This document shows positions 16,794 to 25,940 of a DNA stretch of 64,000 nucleotides, in pieces. The notes under the pieces are model-generated. The model had not been told where the DNA came from. It saw nothing but the letters and a program-made list of their open reading frames with translations, and made no database searches. Each line of letters starts with the position of its first letter. Positions within the stretch are counted from its first letter, which is position 1. The stretch spans positions 620,001 to 684,000 of the forward strand of contig NZ_JACIBU010000001.1 of assembly GCF_014195485.1 (NCBI RefSeq), written 5' to 3'. Source of the stretch: Modestobacter versicolor (GTDB taxonomy: Bacteria > Actinomycetota > Actinomycetes > Mycobacteriales > Geodermatophilaceae). A program made the translations under genes and the position numbers.

Positions 16794-16830
16794 GGACCCG
16801 CCGGTGCGAGGGTCAGTCGCCGGCGGGCCC
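16794..16830. other. Hairpin in the leader of the ACT-domain gene
   Basis: A 13-position stem (16794-16806 with 16818-16830; one mismatch, one G-T pair) lies 64-100 nt upstream of the ACT-domain start on its transcript strand. The 315-bp gap 16731-17045 contains this hairpin, the palindrome at 16922-16943 and presumably two divergent promoters; I see no gene in it. An attenuator-like role is possible but unproven. Confidence 0.35.
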
Positions 16831-16838
16831 GCAGGTAA

Positions 16839-17759
<921 letters not shown>

Positions 17760-17761
17760 CC

Positions 17762-18544
17762 ATGGCAACCGAGGCAAAGGGCATTCTCGAGGGCAAGAAG
17801 ATCCTCGTCGCCGGCGTGCTGACCGAGCAGTCGATCGCGTTCTCGGTCGCGCGGATCGCGCAGGAGCAGGGCGCCACCGTCGTCCTGTCGAACTTCGGCC
17901 GGGCGCTGTCGCTGTGCCAGCGGATCGCCAAGCGGCTGCCGAAGGAGGCGGCCGTGGTGGAGCTCGACGTGACGAACACCGAGCACCTGGCGACGCTGGC
18001 CGACCGGCTGCGCGAGCACGTCGACGGGCTGGACGGCGTCGTCCACTCGATCGGCTTCGCCCCGCAGGAGGCGATGGGCGACGGGTTCACCGAGGTGGCG
18101 TGGGAGCACGCCGCGACCGCGTTCCAGGTGTCGACCTGGTCGCTGGCCTCGCTGACCCAGGCCTGCCGCCCGCTGTTCGGCGACACCGCCTCGGTGGTCG
18201 GGCTGACCTTCGACGCGACCGTCGCCTGGCCGGTCTACGGCTGGATGGGCGCGGCCAAGGCCGCCCTGGAGTCGACCTCCCGCTACCTGGCCCGCGAGCT
18301 GGGCCCGGAGGGCGTGCGGGTGAACCTGGTCGCCGCCGGTCCGCTGCGCACCATGGCGATGAAGTCGATCCCGGGCAGCGCGCAGTTCGAGGAGGCCTGG
18401 GAGGGTCGCGCCCCGCTGGGCTGGTCGGTCACCGACACCGAGCCCGCCGGCAAGGCCGTCGCCGCCCTGCTCTCGGACTGGTTCCCGGCCACGACCGGTG
18501 AGATCGTGCACGTCGACGGCGGCTTCCACGCCGTGGGGGTATGA
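17762..18544 (+). CDS. inhA: Enoyl-[ACP] reductase (InhA/FabI type)
   Basis: 260-residue NADH-dependent enoyl-ACP reductase completing the fatty-acid elongation cycle. The N-terminal GKKILVAGVLTEQSIAFSVA is the FabI nucleotide-binding variant, followed by VVHSIGFAP. Catalytic Tyr159 and Lys166 lie in VYGWMGAAKAALES, and Phe150 in the preceding strand matches InhA Phe149. The C-terminus is IVHVDGGFHAVGV. ATG 17762 comes right after the fabG stop. The ferrochelatase gene follows within 7 nt, so lipid and haem genes share an operon. Confidence 0.95.
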   Translation: MATEAKGILEGKKILVAGVLTEQSIAFSVARIAQEQGATVVLSNFGRALSLCQRIAKRLPKEAAVVELDVTNTEHLATLADRLREHVDGLDGVVHSIGFAPQEAMGDGFTEVAWEHAATAFQVSTWSLASLTQACRPLFGDTASVVGLTFDATVAWPVYGWMGAAKAALESTSRYLARELGPEGVRVNLVAAGPLRTMAMKSIPGSAQFEEAWEGRAPLGWSVTDTEPAGKAVAALLSDWFPATTGEIVHVDGGFHAVGV

Positions 18545-18551
18545 CGGTCTG

Positions 18552-19730
18552 GTGACCGACCTCGCTCGCCCCCGGCACCCCCTGCCCGCGGGTGCCTCCA
18601 TCACCCCACCCGGCCAGCAGCCGAACGAGGACCCCTCGCTCGCCGTGCGCAACAACGGCGGCGTCGCGCCGTCGGCGTCGCCCGCGCCGGCCGGGCGCCG
18701 CGAGGCGCTGCTCGTGCTCGGTTTCGGCGGGCCCGAGGGCACCGATGACGTGATGCCGTTCCTGGAGAACGTCACCCGGGGGCGCGGCATCCCGCCCGAG
18801 CGGCTGCTCGACGTCGCCGAGCACTACCACCACTTCGGCGGCGTCAGCCCGATCAACGAGCAGAACAAGGCGCTGGTGGCGGCGCTGGAGGGCGAGCTGG
18901 CCGCGGCCGGCATCGACGTGCCGGTGTACTGGGGCAACCGCAACTGGGCGCCCTACGTCGAGGACGCCTGGCGGCAGATGGCCGAGGACGGCATCGAGCA
19001 CGCCTACGTGCTGGCGACGTCGGCCTACGCCTCGTTCTCCGGCTGCCGGCAGTACCACGAGGACGTCGCCCGGGCCCGGGTCGCGCTGGAGTCCGACCCC
19101 GCCGCACCGGCCGGCCCGACCGCGGAGAAGCTGCCGCACTACTTCGACGCCCCCGGGTTCGTGCAGGCCAACGCCGACGCGCTCGCCGCCGCGCTGGCCG
19201 AGCTGCCGGCGGAGCTGCGCGACACCGCGCGGCTGGTCGCCACCGCGCACAGCATCCCGAACGCGATGGCCGCCGTCGCCGGACCGCAGGGCGGGGCCTA
19301 CGAGGCGGAGCTGACCCGGGCCGCCCAGCTCGCCGTGGACGCCGCCGCCCCGGGGCGCCCGTTCGACCTGGTGTGGCAGAGCCGCAGCGGGCCGCCGTCG
19401 GTGCCGTGGCTGGAGCCCGACGTCAACGACCACCTCCGGGCGCTGGCCGAGCAGGGGGAGAAGGCGGTCGTCGTCTTCCCGGTCGGCTTCATCAGCGACC
19501 ACCTCGAGGTCATCTGGGACCTGGACAACGAGGCCGAGGAGACCGCCGGCGAGCTCGGCCTCGCGTTCGTCCGCGCCGGCACGGCCGGGACGCACCCGGC
19601 GTTCGTCGCGTCGCTGCGGCAGCTGCTCGAGGAGCGCCGGGCCGGGGGAGAGCCGCGCCTGGGCACCAACTGCCCGGCGCACTGCTGCTTCGTGCAGCGC
19701 CCGGCCCGCCCGGGAGCCCCCGCCGCCTAG
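18552..19730 (+). CDS. hemH: Ferrochelatase / coproporphyrin ferrochelatase
   Basis: 392 residues from GTG 18552. After a variable N-terminus of about 50 residues the HemH fold begins (ALLVLGFGGPEGTDDVMPFLENVT). Conserved pieces are HYHHFGGVSPIN, VYWGNRNWAPY, the active-site histidine segment LVATAHSIPNAM, and VFPVGFISDHLEVIWDLD. Four cysteines match the pattern expected for the [2Fe-2S] cluster of actinobacterial enzymes: one in FSGCRQY and three in NCPAHCCF near the C-terminus. In monoderm bacteria this enzyme inserts iron into coproporphyrin III. A perfect hairpin follows. Confidence 0.94.
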   Translation: MTDLARPRHPLPAGASITPPGQQPNEDPSLAVRNNGGVAPSASPAPAGRREALLVLGFGGPEGTDDVMPFLENVTRGRGIPPERLLDVAEHYHHFGGVSPINEQNKALVAALEGELAAAGIDVPVYWGNRNWAPYVEDAWRQMAEDGIEHAYVLATSAYASFSGCRQYHEDVARARVALESDPAAPAGPTAEKLPHYFDAPGFVQANADALAAALAELPAELRDTARLVATAHSIPNAMAAVAGPQGGAYEAELTRAAQLAVDAAAPGRPFDLVWQSRSGPPSVPWLEPDVNDHLRALAEQGEKAVVVFPVGFISDHLEVIWDLDNEAEETAGELGLAFVRAGTAGTHPAFVASLRQLLEERRAGGEPRLGTNCPAHCCFVQRPARPGAPAA

Positions 19731-19756
19731 TCGCTGCCCGTTGCACGCGTTCTGCA

Positions 19757-19788
19757 CGCGGTGCACGTGCTGCGGCACGTGCACCGCG
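19757..19788. terminator. Bidirectional hairpin between hemH and a convergent gene
   Basis: Arms 19757-19769 and 19776-19788 form a perfect 13-bp stem around loop CTGCGG, 26 nt after the hemH stop and 26 nt before the end of the convergent gene. No T-run. Well placed to end transcripts from both sides. Confidence 0.75.
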
Positions 19789-19814
19789 CACGAACGGCGT
19801 GCGATGCCGCCCGG

Positions 19815-20555
19815 CTACCGGCGCGGCACCCAGTTGTAGGCGGCGACCGTCGCGTGCCGGACGGCGTCGGCCAGCGGGCGGAGCGCGTCGTCGCGGGCCG
19901 CGGCCTGGGCGTGGGTGACGGCGGCCCCCGGCGCGTCGGCCATCGCCAGGTCCAGCACCCGGGACAGCCGCTGCGCCCGGCCGAGCACCGACAGCGCCAG
20001 CGGCTCGTGGTCGGCGGGCAGCCCCGGCGCCAGCGTCGTCCGGGCCAGCCCGGCCAGCAGCGTGGGCACCTCCGGGTTCCACCGCGCCAGGTCCAGCGAG
20101 ACCAGGGTGCGGGCCGCGTCGCCCACCGCGAGGTCGAGCTCGCCGGAGACCGCCCGCAGGCTGCCCTCGACCGGCGGCGGCAGCGGCGGCGTGCCGGTGA
20201 GGTCGAACGCCGTCCAGGACACGGCCTCCGGGCCCAGCTCCTCGGGCACCAGGGCGACCCGCCCGCCGACCGCGGCCTGCCCGGACTCCAGCGCCGTGGC
20301 GACCAGCGGGGGCAGCGGCGGCAGCCCGCGGGTGTCGCCCGGGACGGGCAGCACCAGCCGCAGCCGCTGCTCGCCGAGGCCGCGCAGCGCGCTCAGCGCC
20401 CAGCCGAGCGGCACGGCCTCGTCGGTGCCCGGCAGACCCACCACCCGGTGGGCGGTGTCGCCCAGCAGGGCGTCGAGGGCGGCGTCGTAGGAGGCCCGGC
20501 CGGTGAGCCAGGCGGTGGCCCAGACGGCGACGCGGCCGGCGGCGATGTCGTGCAC
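19815..20555 (-). CDS. Conserved actinobacterial protein, Rv1486c-like by position
   Basis: 246 residues from GTG 20555 (VHDIAAGRVAVWATAWLTGRASYD). No catalytic motif, signal peptide or membrane helix is seen. The middle part is proline- and leucine-rich (GLPPLPPLVA, GTPPLPPPVEG), and the C-terminal half is helical (LSVLGRAQRLSRVLDLAM). It lies on the opposite strand between hemH and nfeD, the position of Rv1486c in M. tuberculosis, so it probably belongs to that conserved family. Function unknown. The upstream extension of the reading frame overlaps the nfeD promoter and start and is rejected. Confidence 0.75.
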   Translation of the reverse strand: MHDIAAGRVAVWATAWLTGRASYDAALDALLGDTAHRVVGLPGTDEAVPLGWALSALRGLGEQRLRLVLPVPGDTRGLPPLPPLVATALESGQAAVGGRVALVPEELGPEAVSWTAFDLTGTPPLPPPVEGSLRAVSGELDLAVGDAARTLVSLDLARWNPEVPTLLAGLARTTLAPGLPADHEPLALSVLGRAQRLSRVLDLAMADAPGAAVTHAQAAARDDALRPLADAVRHATVAAYNWVPRR

Positions 20556-20667
20556 GACTGCCGAGGCTACGACCCCCGCGCCAGCCGGGCGTGCGGGGTC
20601 CCGACCCACCGCACCCGGGCAGCTGGACGGCGGCTCATCCGGTCGTCCACGTGCCAGACTGCGGAGC

Positions 20668-21099
20668 GTGGCTGCCTGGTTGCTCTGGTTGATCGCCGCC
20701 GGCCTGTTCGCCGGTGGCGAGGTGGCGAGCCTGGACCTCGTGCTGCTGATGTTCGCCGGCGGCGCCCTGGGCGGGATGACCGTGGCCCTGCTCGGGCTCT
20801 CCGTGCCGATCCAGCTGCTGGTGTTCGTGGTGGTCTCCGCCGGGCTGCTGTTCGTCGTCCGGCCGGTCGCGAAGCGGCACCTGCTCGACCGCACCCCCGA
20901 GCAGATCGACGGGGTGGCGAGCTACGTCGGGCGCACCGCGGTGGTCAGCCAGCGGGTCGACAACCATGCGGGCCGGGTGCGGATGGGCGACGACGAGTGG
21001 TCGGCCCGCACCCAGCTGGACGACGAGGTCTTCGACGTCGGCGCCGAGGTGCGGATCGTGCAGATCGAGGGCCCGATCGCCTACGTCAGCCACTGCTGA
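20668..21099 (+). CDS. NfeD-like membrane protein
   Basis: 143 residues. Two to three N-terminal membrane helices (WLLWLIAAGLFAGGEVA; LVLLMFAGGALGG; LLVFVVVSAGLLFVV) precede a C-terminal OB-fold domain (about residues 80-143: GVASYVGRTAVVSQRV to VRIVQIEGPIAYVSHC). This is the short NfeD type that partners SPFH/stomatin proteins in membrane microdomains. The SPFH gene follows 137 nt downstream on the same strand. GTG 20668 directly precedes the first helix. Confidence 0.88.
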   Translation: MAAWLLWLIAAGLFAGGEVASLDLVLLMFAGGALGGMTVALLGLSVPIQLLVFVVVSAGLLFVVRPVAKRHLLDRTPEQIDGVASYVGRTAVVSQRVDNHAGRVRMGDDEWSARTQLDDEVFDVGAEVRIVQIEGPIAYVSHC

Positions 21100-21236
21100 G
21101 CGCACGGCCGAGCCCACTGGCGAGCCCGCTGCCGGGCCCCGCGTCCGGGTGACCCGTGGCGCGGGGTGGTGACCGCGGGTATCGGACGGTGCAGGATCGG
21201 CACCACGCACCACCTCCTAGGAACGGAGCCCTCCCC

Positions 21237-22475
21237 GTGGAACCCGCCCTGATCGCGCTGATCGTGATCGCCCTGTTCGTGGTCGTCGTCCTGGCCAAGA
21301 GCGTGACGATCGTGCCGCAGGCGCAGGCGAAGGTCGTCGAGCGCCTCGGCCGGTACAGCCGCACGCTCTCGCCCGGTCTCGCCCTGCTCGTCCCGTTCGT
21401 CGACCGCGTGCGCGCGACGATCGACCTGCGCGAGCAGGTCATCTCCTTCCCGCCGCAGCCGGTGATCACCGCCGACAACCTGCAGGTCGGGATCGACACC
21501 GTCGTCTACTTCCAGGTGACCGACCCGCGGCTGGCCGTCTACGGCATCGCGAACTACATCACCGGCATGGAGCAGCTGACGACGACGACGCTGCGCAACG
21601 TCGTCGGTGGGCTGAACCTCGAGGGCGCGCTGACCGGCCGGGACGGCATCAACTCCCAGCTGCGCACCGTGCTCGACGGCACCACCGGGCCCTGGGGCCT
21701 GCGGGTGGCCCGGGTGGAGATCAAGGCCATCGACCCGCCGCCGTCCATCCAGGACTCGATGGAGAAGCAGATGCGCGCCGACCGCGACAAGCGCGCGGTC
21801 ATCCTCACCGCCGAGGGGCAGCGGCAGTCGGCGATCACCACCGCCGAGGGCCAGAAGGCCGCCGCGATCCTCTCCGCCGAGGGCAAGAAGCAGGCCGCGA
21901 TCCTCGACGCCGAGGCCGAGCGGCAGAGCCGGATCCTGCGCGCCGAGGGTGAGCGGGCCGCGCTGTTCCTGCAGGCGCAGGGCCAGGCGAAGTCGATCGA
22001 GACGGTCTTCCAGGCCATCCACGACGGCAAGCCCGACCAGGGGCTGCTGGCCTACCAGTACCTGCAGACGCTGCCGAAGATCGCGCAGGGCGACGCCAAC
22101 AAGATGTGGATCGTCCCCAGCGAGTTCAGCAAGGCGCTGGAGGGGCTGTCCCGGCTCGGTGGCTCGGACGGCGAGAGCCGGTCCTGGCTGGACGTCGACG
22201 GCGCCGGCGGCAACGGCGCGGCCGGCAACGGGACGGCGCCCGCCCCGGCGAACGCCCCGGCGTCGGCCCCGGCCACGTCGCTGGACACCAGCAGCTGGTT
22301 CGACTCGAACCTGCCGCCGGCCGCCGAGCAGCCCGAGGCCAAGATCTCGCTGTCCAGCATCGGCGTGGAGCCGACGCTGCCCAGCGCGGCACCGCCGCGG
22401 CCGTCGCTGTCCCAGGCGACCGAGGAGGTCCGCAGCACGCCCCCGCAGCTCGGCCAGGCCCCCGAGCAGGGGTGA
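21237..22475 (+). CDS. SPFH/stomatin-like membrane protein
   Basis: 412 residues. One N-terminal membrane helix (LIALIVIALFVVVVLA) is followed by the SPFH/band-7 domain (about 25-190), with PQAQAKVVERLGRYSRTL and GLALLVPFVDRVR. A long charged helical region with AEG repeats (AEGQRQSAI, AEGQKAAAI, AEGKKQAAI) follows and is predicted to oligomerise. The tail (about 310-412) is Pro/Ala-rich and disordered. GGAG lies 9 nt before GTG 21237. It probably scaffolds membrane microdomains together with the NfeD-like protein upstream. Confidence 0.9.
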   Translation: MEPALIALIVIALFVVVVLAKSVTIVPQAQAKVVERLGRYSRTLSPGLALLVPFVDRVRATIDLREQVISFPPQPVITADNLQVGIDTVVYFQVTDPRLAVYGIANYITGMEQLTTTTLRNVVGGLNLEGALTGRDGINSQLRTVLDGTTGPWGLRVARVEIKAIDPPPSIQDSMEKQMRADRDKRAVILTAEGQRQSAITTAEGQKAAAILSAEGKKQAAILDAEAERQSRILRAEGERAALFLQAQGQAKSIETVFQAIHDGKPDQGLLAYQYLQTLPKIAQGDANKMWIVPSEFSKALEGLSRLGGSDGESRSWLDVDGAGGNGAAGNGTAPAPANAPASAPATSLDTSSWFDSNLPPAAEQPEAKISLSSIGVEPTLPSAAPPRPSLSQATEEVRSTPPQLGQAPEQG

Positions 22476-22480
22476 CCCAG

Positions 22481-22529
22481 TGAACGCCAGTGGCCCAGGA
22501 CCGGTGCGGTCCTGGGCCACTGGCGTTCA
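22481..22529. terminator. 22-bp perfect hairpin between convergent genes
   Basis: Arms 22481-22502 and 22508-22529 are perfectly complementary over 22 bp with loop GGTGC. It fills the 57-bp gap between the SPFH gene stop and the sigma-factor stop, so it can terminate both transcripts. The length and perfection are notable. Confidence 0.85.
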
Positions 22530-22532
22530 GCG

Positions 22533-23471
22533 TCAGTCCTTGAGCAGGCCCTCGCGGAGCTTGGCCAGCGTCTGGCTGAGCAGCCGGCTGACGTGCATCT
22601 GCGAGATGCCGATGTCCGCGGCGATCTGCGACTGGGTCATGTTGCCGAAGAACCGCAGGATCAGGATCCGCCGCTCGCGGGCCGGGATGGTCGCCAGCAG
22701 CGGCTGCAGCGACTCGCGGTACTCCACGCCCTCCAGCGCGGCGTCCTCCTCGCCCAGCGTCGCCGCCAGGGTGGGGGAGTCCTCCTCGCCGGAGAGCCGC
22801 TCGTCCAGCGAGCTGCTGCGGTAGGCGTTGGCCACCGCCAGGCCCTCGAGGACCTCGGCGCGCGGGATGCCCAGGTGCTCGGCCAGCTCCGACGGGGTCG
22901 GGGCGTGACCGTTCTTCTGGGACAGCTCGCTGACCGCCGCGTTCAGCGACAGGTGCAGCTCCTGCAGCCGCCGCGGCACCCGCACCGACCAGCCCTGGTC
23001 GCGGAAGTGCCGCTTGATCTCCCCGGTGATGGTGGGGACGGCGAAGGACAGGAACTCGACACCGCGGGTCGGGTCGAACCGGTCGATGGCCGCGATGAGC
23101 CCCAGGGTGCCGACCTGCAGCAGGTCGTCGAAGGGCTCGCCGCGGTTGCTGAACCGCCGGGCGAAGTGCCGGACGAGGGGGAGGTGCTCCTCGACCAGGA
23201 TCTCCCGCAGCCGCTCCCGGCGCGGGTCGCCCTTCTCCAGGGTGGCCAGCTCGGCGAACAGCGGGGCGGTCCGCATCTGCCGGCTGCGGTTCTCCGACAC
23301 CGGTACCGGGGTGTCCGCGACGGTGTCCGGCGCGACGACGTCGCTCCCCGAGGGGACGGTCATCGGCTGGGTGGGCTCGTCGGCGGGGGACCGGGGGCGG
23401 GTGACCTCACCGGCCTTCTGGACGGCGGCGTCGTCGGCGGCCGGGGAGTCCGTGGCTGCCGACCGGGTCAC
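22533..23471 (-). CDS. General-stress sigma factor, SigB/SigF type
   Basis: 312-residue sigma-70 family group 3 factor. After a disordered N-terminus (about 60 residues) region 2 reads LVRHFARRFSNRGEPFDDLLQVGTLGL and FDPTRGVEFLSFAVPTI. Region 3 contains GEIKRHFRDQGWSVRVPRRLQEL. Region 4 holds the HTH (ILRFFGNMTQSQIAADIGISQMHVSRLL). The wording is that of actinobacterial SigB/SigF/SigG. The GTG start overlaps the anti-sigma gene stop by 4 nt, giving a coupled rsbW-sigB operon in which the kinase holds the sigma factor inactive until stress. Confidence 0.93.
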   Translation of the reverse strand: MTRSAATDSPAADDAAVQKAGEVTRPRSPADEPTQPMTVPSGSDVVAPDTVADTPVPVSENRSRQMRTAPLFAELATLEKGDPRRERLREILVEEHLPLVRHFARRFSNRGEPFDDLLQVGTLGLIAAIDRFDPTRGVEFLSFAVPTITGEIKRHFRDQGWSVRVPRRLQELHLSLNAAVSELSQKNGHAPTPSELAEHLGIPRAEVLEGLAVANAYRSSSLDERLSGEEDSPTLAATLGEEDAALEGVEYRESLQPLLATIPARERRILILRFFGNMTQSQIAADIGISQMHVSRLLSQTLAKLREGLLKD

Positions 23472-23959
23472 CGCAGTACCGACACGTCGGCGTCGTCGGC
23501 CAGGACGTCGCTGGAGCTGTACCGCCGCAGCTTCTTCACCAGCGAGATGCTGGCGGCGGGGGTGGCGTCGCCGTTGCCCGCGGGCACCGTCGCCTGGTCG
23601 CTGGGGCCGGCCTCCACGGTGTCGACCAGGGTGTGCAGCACCGCCCAGCCGAAGCCGTCGCGGGGCACGTCGACCCCGGCGGCGGTGGGCACCCAGGCGT
23701 CGATCCGCAGGCCCTCGCGGGTGGCCTCGAAGACCACTGTGAGCGAGTCACCCTGGGCGACCGCGGCGAGGGTGGCGCAGGCCTCGTCCACGGCCAGGCG
23801 CAGGTCCTCGACCGCGTCCAGGTCGAAGTCCATCCGCATCGCCAGGTCGCCGGCCATCGCCCGCACCGCCGGGAGCTGCGTCGGCGAGGTCGGGACCCGC
23901 AGTTCCAGTCGCTCGGCGCGCCGCTCGCCCGTGGGGGCGGCGCCCGTCGTGTCGACCAT
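23468..23959 (-). CDS. rsbW: Anti-sigma factor / serine kinase, RsbW type
   Basis: 163-residue GHKL-type ATPase domain protein. The N-box is seen as VEDLRLAVDEACATL (about residues 50-64); the G1-like segment is IDAWVPTAAGVD, and the later glycine-rich box is altered (PRDGFGWAVLHTLVD). Such proteins bind SigB/SigF and phosphorylate an RsbV-type antagonist. ATG 23959 has AAGGAG about 8 nt upstream. The likely antagonist is encoded at 25298-25696 beyond the topoisomerase gene. Confidence 0.88.
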   Translation of the reverse strand: MVDTTGAAPTGERRAERLELRVPTSPTQLPAVRAMAGDLAMRMDFDLDAVEDLRLAVDEACATLAAVAQGDSLTVVFEATREGLRIDAWVPTAAGVDVPRDGFGWAVLHTLVDTVEAGPSDQATVPAGNGDATPAASISLVKKLRRYSSSDVLADDADVSVLR

Positions 23960-24126
23960 GCGTCGTTGCTCCTTCGTCGTCCCCGCGCTCCCGGGCGGGA
24001 GCGCGGCTGTCCATCTCAGCGCACCCGCCCGCGGCTCCGGTTCGGAGTGCGAGCGACGAACGGCCGCCCCGCGGGTGCCCGGGTCGTGCCCGGTGCCCCC
24101 GACGGTAGACCGACCGCCTGGCTGCG

Positions 24127-24152
24127 TTGCCCGCCGGGCCGCTGCGGCAAAC
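24127..24152 (-). promoter_or_regulatory. Possible SigB/SigF-type promoter of rsbW-sigB
   Basis: Reading the minus strand, GTTT (24152-24149) is followed after 16 nt by GGGCAA (24132-24127), resembling the SigF consensus GTTT-N15-17-GGGTA. It lies about 170 bp upstream of the rsbW start, as expected for autoregulation. The -10 differs at the T position, so confidence is low. Confidence 0.3.
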
Positions 24153-24229
24153 ACCGATCCGCCGCCACGTCCGGGTGACCGGGTGCGCGTCCGGGTTTGA
24201 GACCACCCGGTCGTGCCCATCCCTTGCGG

Positions 24230-25240
24230 GTGAGACTCCGCCGTAGTGACGTGCACGCCCCCGGCTGGACCCGGCGCCGGGCAGGACGGGGGTTCGCCTA
24301 CTACGACGTCGACGGCTCGCTGATCCGCGACGAGCGCGTGGACCGGGTGAAGCAGCTCGCGATCCCGCCGGCCTGGAAGGACGTCTGGATCTGCCCGTGG
24401 CCCAACGGGCACATCCAGGCGGTCGGCACCGACGCCGCCGGCCGGCGGCAGTACCGCTACCACGAGCAGTGGCGGCTCAAGCGCGACGCCGCCAAGCACG
24501 AGCGGGTGGTGGAGATCGCCCACCAGCTGCCCGACGTCCGGGACGCCGTGCTGGACGCCCTGAGCACCCGCGGCCTCAACCGCGACCGGGTCCTGGCCTG
24601 CGGCGTGCGGCTGCTCGACCTCGGCGCCTTCCGGGTCGGCAGCGAGCAGTACGCCGACGACAACGGCACCTTCGGCCTGGCGACGCTGCGTCGGGAGCAC
24701 GTCGAGGTGCGCGGCGAGCGGGTCTTCTTCCACTACACCGCCAAGGGCGGCATCCAGCGCGAGCTCGAGCTGATCGACAAGCCGACCGCGCTCGTCGTCC
24801 GCGAGCTGCTCAAGCGGCCGGCCGACCAGGGCGAGGAGCTGCTGGGCTACCCGCTCGAGGACGGCAGCTGGCACGACGTCACCAGCACGGAGATCAACGC
24901 CTACCTCAAGGAGATCAGCGGCGCGGAGATCACCGCCAAGGACTTCCGCACCTGGACGGCGACGGTGATGATGGCCGCCTCGCTGGCCGAGGAGCCCCCG
25001 CCCCGCAGCAAGACCGCCCGCACCAAGGTGGTCAAGCAGGCCTACGTGCGGGTGAGCGAGCAGCTGGGCAACACCCCGACGGTGGCCAAGAACAGCTACG
25101 TCGACCCGCGGGTGGTCGACCGCTGGGAGCACGGCGAGACCGTGGCCGAGGCGCTCGCCGAGGCGGCCGGCGCACCGGACGACCGCAGTGCCCAGCGGAC
25201 CCTGGAGCAGGCCGTCTGCCAGATGCTCACCAGCGCCTGA
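24230..25240 (+). CDS. DNA topoisomerase IB (poxvirus-like)
   Basis: 336 residues. The N-terminal domain (RGFAYYDVDGSLIRD, LAIPPAWKDVWICPWPNGHIQAVGTD) and C-terminal catalytic domain match bacterial/poxviral type IB enzymes. Catalytic residues visible are Arg135 (FRVGSEQYA), Lys172 (YTAKGG), Arg240 (AKDFRTWTA) and the nucleophile Tyr290 (VAKNSYVDP). It relaxes supercoils by transient 3'-phosphotyrosyl nicking. GTG 24230 gives VRLRRSD, the usual family N-terminus; a TTG at 24197 is an unlikely alternative. Confidence 0.93.
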   Translation: MRLRRSDVHAPGWTRRRAGRGFAYYDVDGSLIRDERVDRVKQLAIPPAWKDVWICPWPNGHIQAVGTDAAGRRQYRYHEQWRLKRDAAKHERVVEIAHQLPDVRDAVLDALSTRGLNRDRVLACGVRLLDLGAFRVGSEQYADDNGTFGLATLRREHVEVRGERVFFHYTAKGGIQRELELIDKPTALVVRELLKRPADQGEELLGYPLEDGSWHDVTSTEINAYLKEISGAEITAKDFRTWTATVMMAASLAEEPPPRSKTARTKVVKQAYVRVSEQLGNTPTVAKNSYVDPRVVDRWEHGETVAEALAEAAGAPDDRSAQRTLEQAVCQMLTSA

Positions 25241-25243
25241 CAA

Positions 25244-25285
25244 CGACGACGGGCGCCCCTCCCGGAGGAGGAGCGCCCGTCGTCG
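25244..25285. terminator. Hairpin between convergent topoisomerase and rsbV genes
   Basis: Outer arms 25244-25256 and 25273-25285 pair perfectly over 13 bp; after one mismatch five more pairs close on loop CGGA. It sits directly after the topoisomerase stop and 12 nt before the rsbV stop, so it can serve both strands. Confidence 0.8.
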
Positions 25286-25297
25286 ACGTGCTGGGTG

Positions 25298-25696
25298 TTA
25301 CGCCTTCTCGGCGATGGTGAAGAGGTCGATGAGGCCGGTGACCTCCAGCGGGCGGGTGACGGCGCGGGTGTTGGCCACCAGCCGCAGCCCGACGTCGCGG
25401 GAGCGCGCCGACTTCTGGGTCTCCACCAGCACGGCCAGACCGGCCGAGCCGAGGAACTGGACACCGCACAGGTCGATCACCAGCGCGGTCGGCTGCTGCT
25501 CGAGCTGGGTGTCCAGCGAGGCCCGCAGGACGGGCGCGGTGAAGGTGTCGACCTCGCCGACGACCGTCACGGTGACCGTGCCGTCGTCGTCGGTGGACGT
25601 CGACAGCGTGATCACGTCGTCGAAGGGCGCTTCGTTCGAGTCAGCCGGGGCCGACACGTCGCGCGAGCCTTCGGCGGGTGAGTCGGATGAGGTCAC
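25298..25696 (-). CDS. rsbV: STAS-domain anti-anti-sigma factor, RsbV type
   Basis: 132 residues. After a 35-residue acidic N-terminus a single STAS domain runs to the end: VTVVGEVDTFTAPVLRASLD, ALVIDLCGVQFLGSAGLAVLVE. Ser84 in FLGSAG is the conserved phosphoacceptor for an RsbW kinase. Unphosphorylated RsbV sequesters the kinase and frees the sigma factor. The probable partner RsbW is 1.3 kb away, so the partner-switching module is split by the topoisomerase gene. The GTG start has GAGAGGAG about 10 nt upstream. Confidence 0.9.
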   Translation of the reverse strand: MTSSDSPAEGSRDVSAPADSNEAPFDDVITLSTSTDDDGTVTVTVVGEVDTFTAPVLRASLDTQLEQQPTALVIDLCGVQFLGSAGLAVLVETQKSARSRDVGLRLVANTRAVTRPLEVTGLIDLFTIAEKA

Positions 25697-25940
25697 GGAC
25701 TGCAGCTCCTCTCAGCGGCGTTGCCCGTCGGGCACGCGTTCGCCCGGACAATGTACTGCTGTACGTCGTCCGGTCCGAAGCGGCCCGGGACACGCGGGTT
25801 CCGGACCACCCACCCAGGGGACCGGGCGGGCGACGGCTGGCTGCTCAACCGTGGCGCCCAACGTAGTCGCGCCACACTCGGGGCACCACTCCGGCCCGGC
25901 GGCCGCGGCGTCGGGCGCCGCGGCCGCACCGCCGTGCGGG

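Noticed and set aside
19815..20894. Long version (359 residues) of the conserved protein next to nfeD
   Set aside because: The first 113 codons are Ser/Thr/Arg-rich shadow sequence running through the nfeD start and promoter; conserved sequence starts at GTG 20555.
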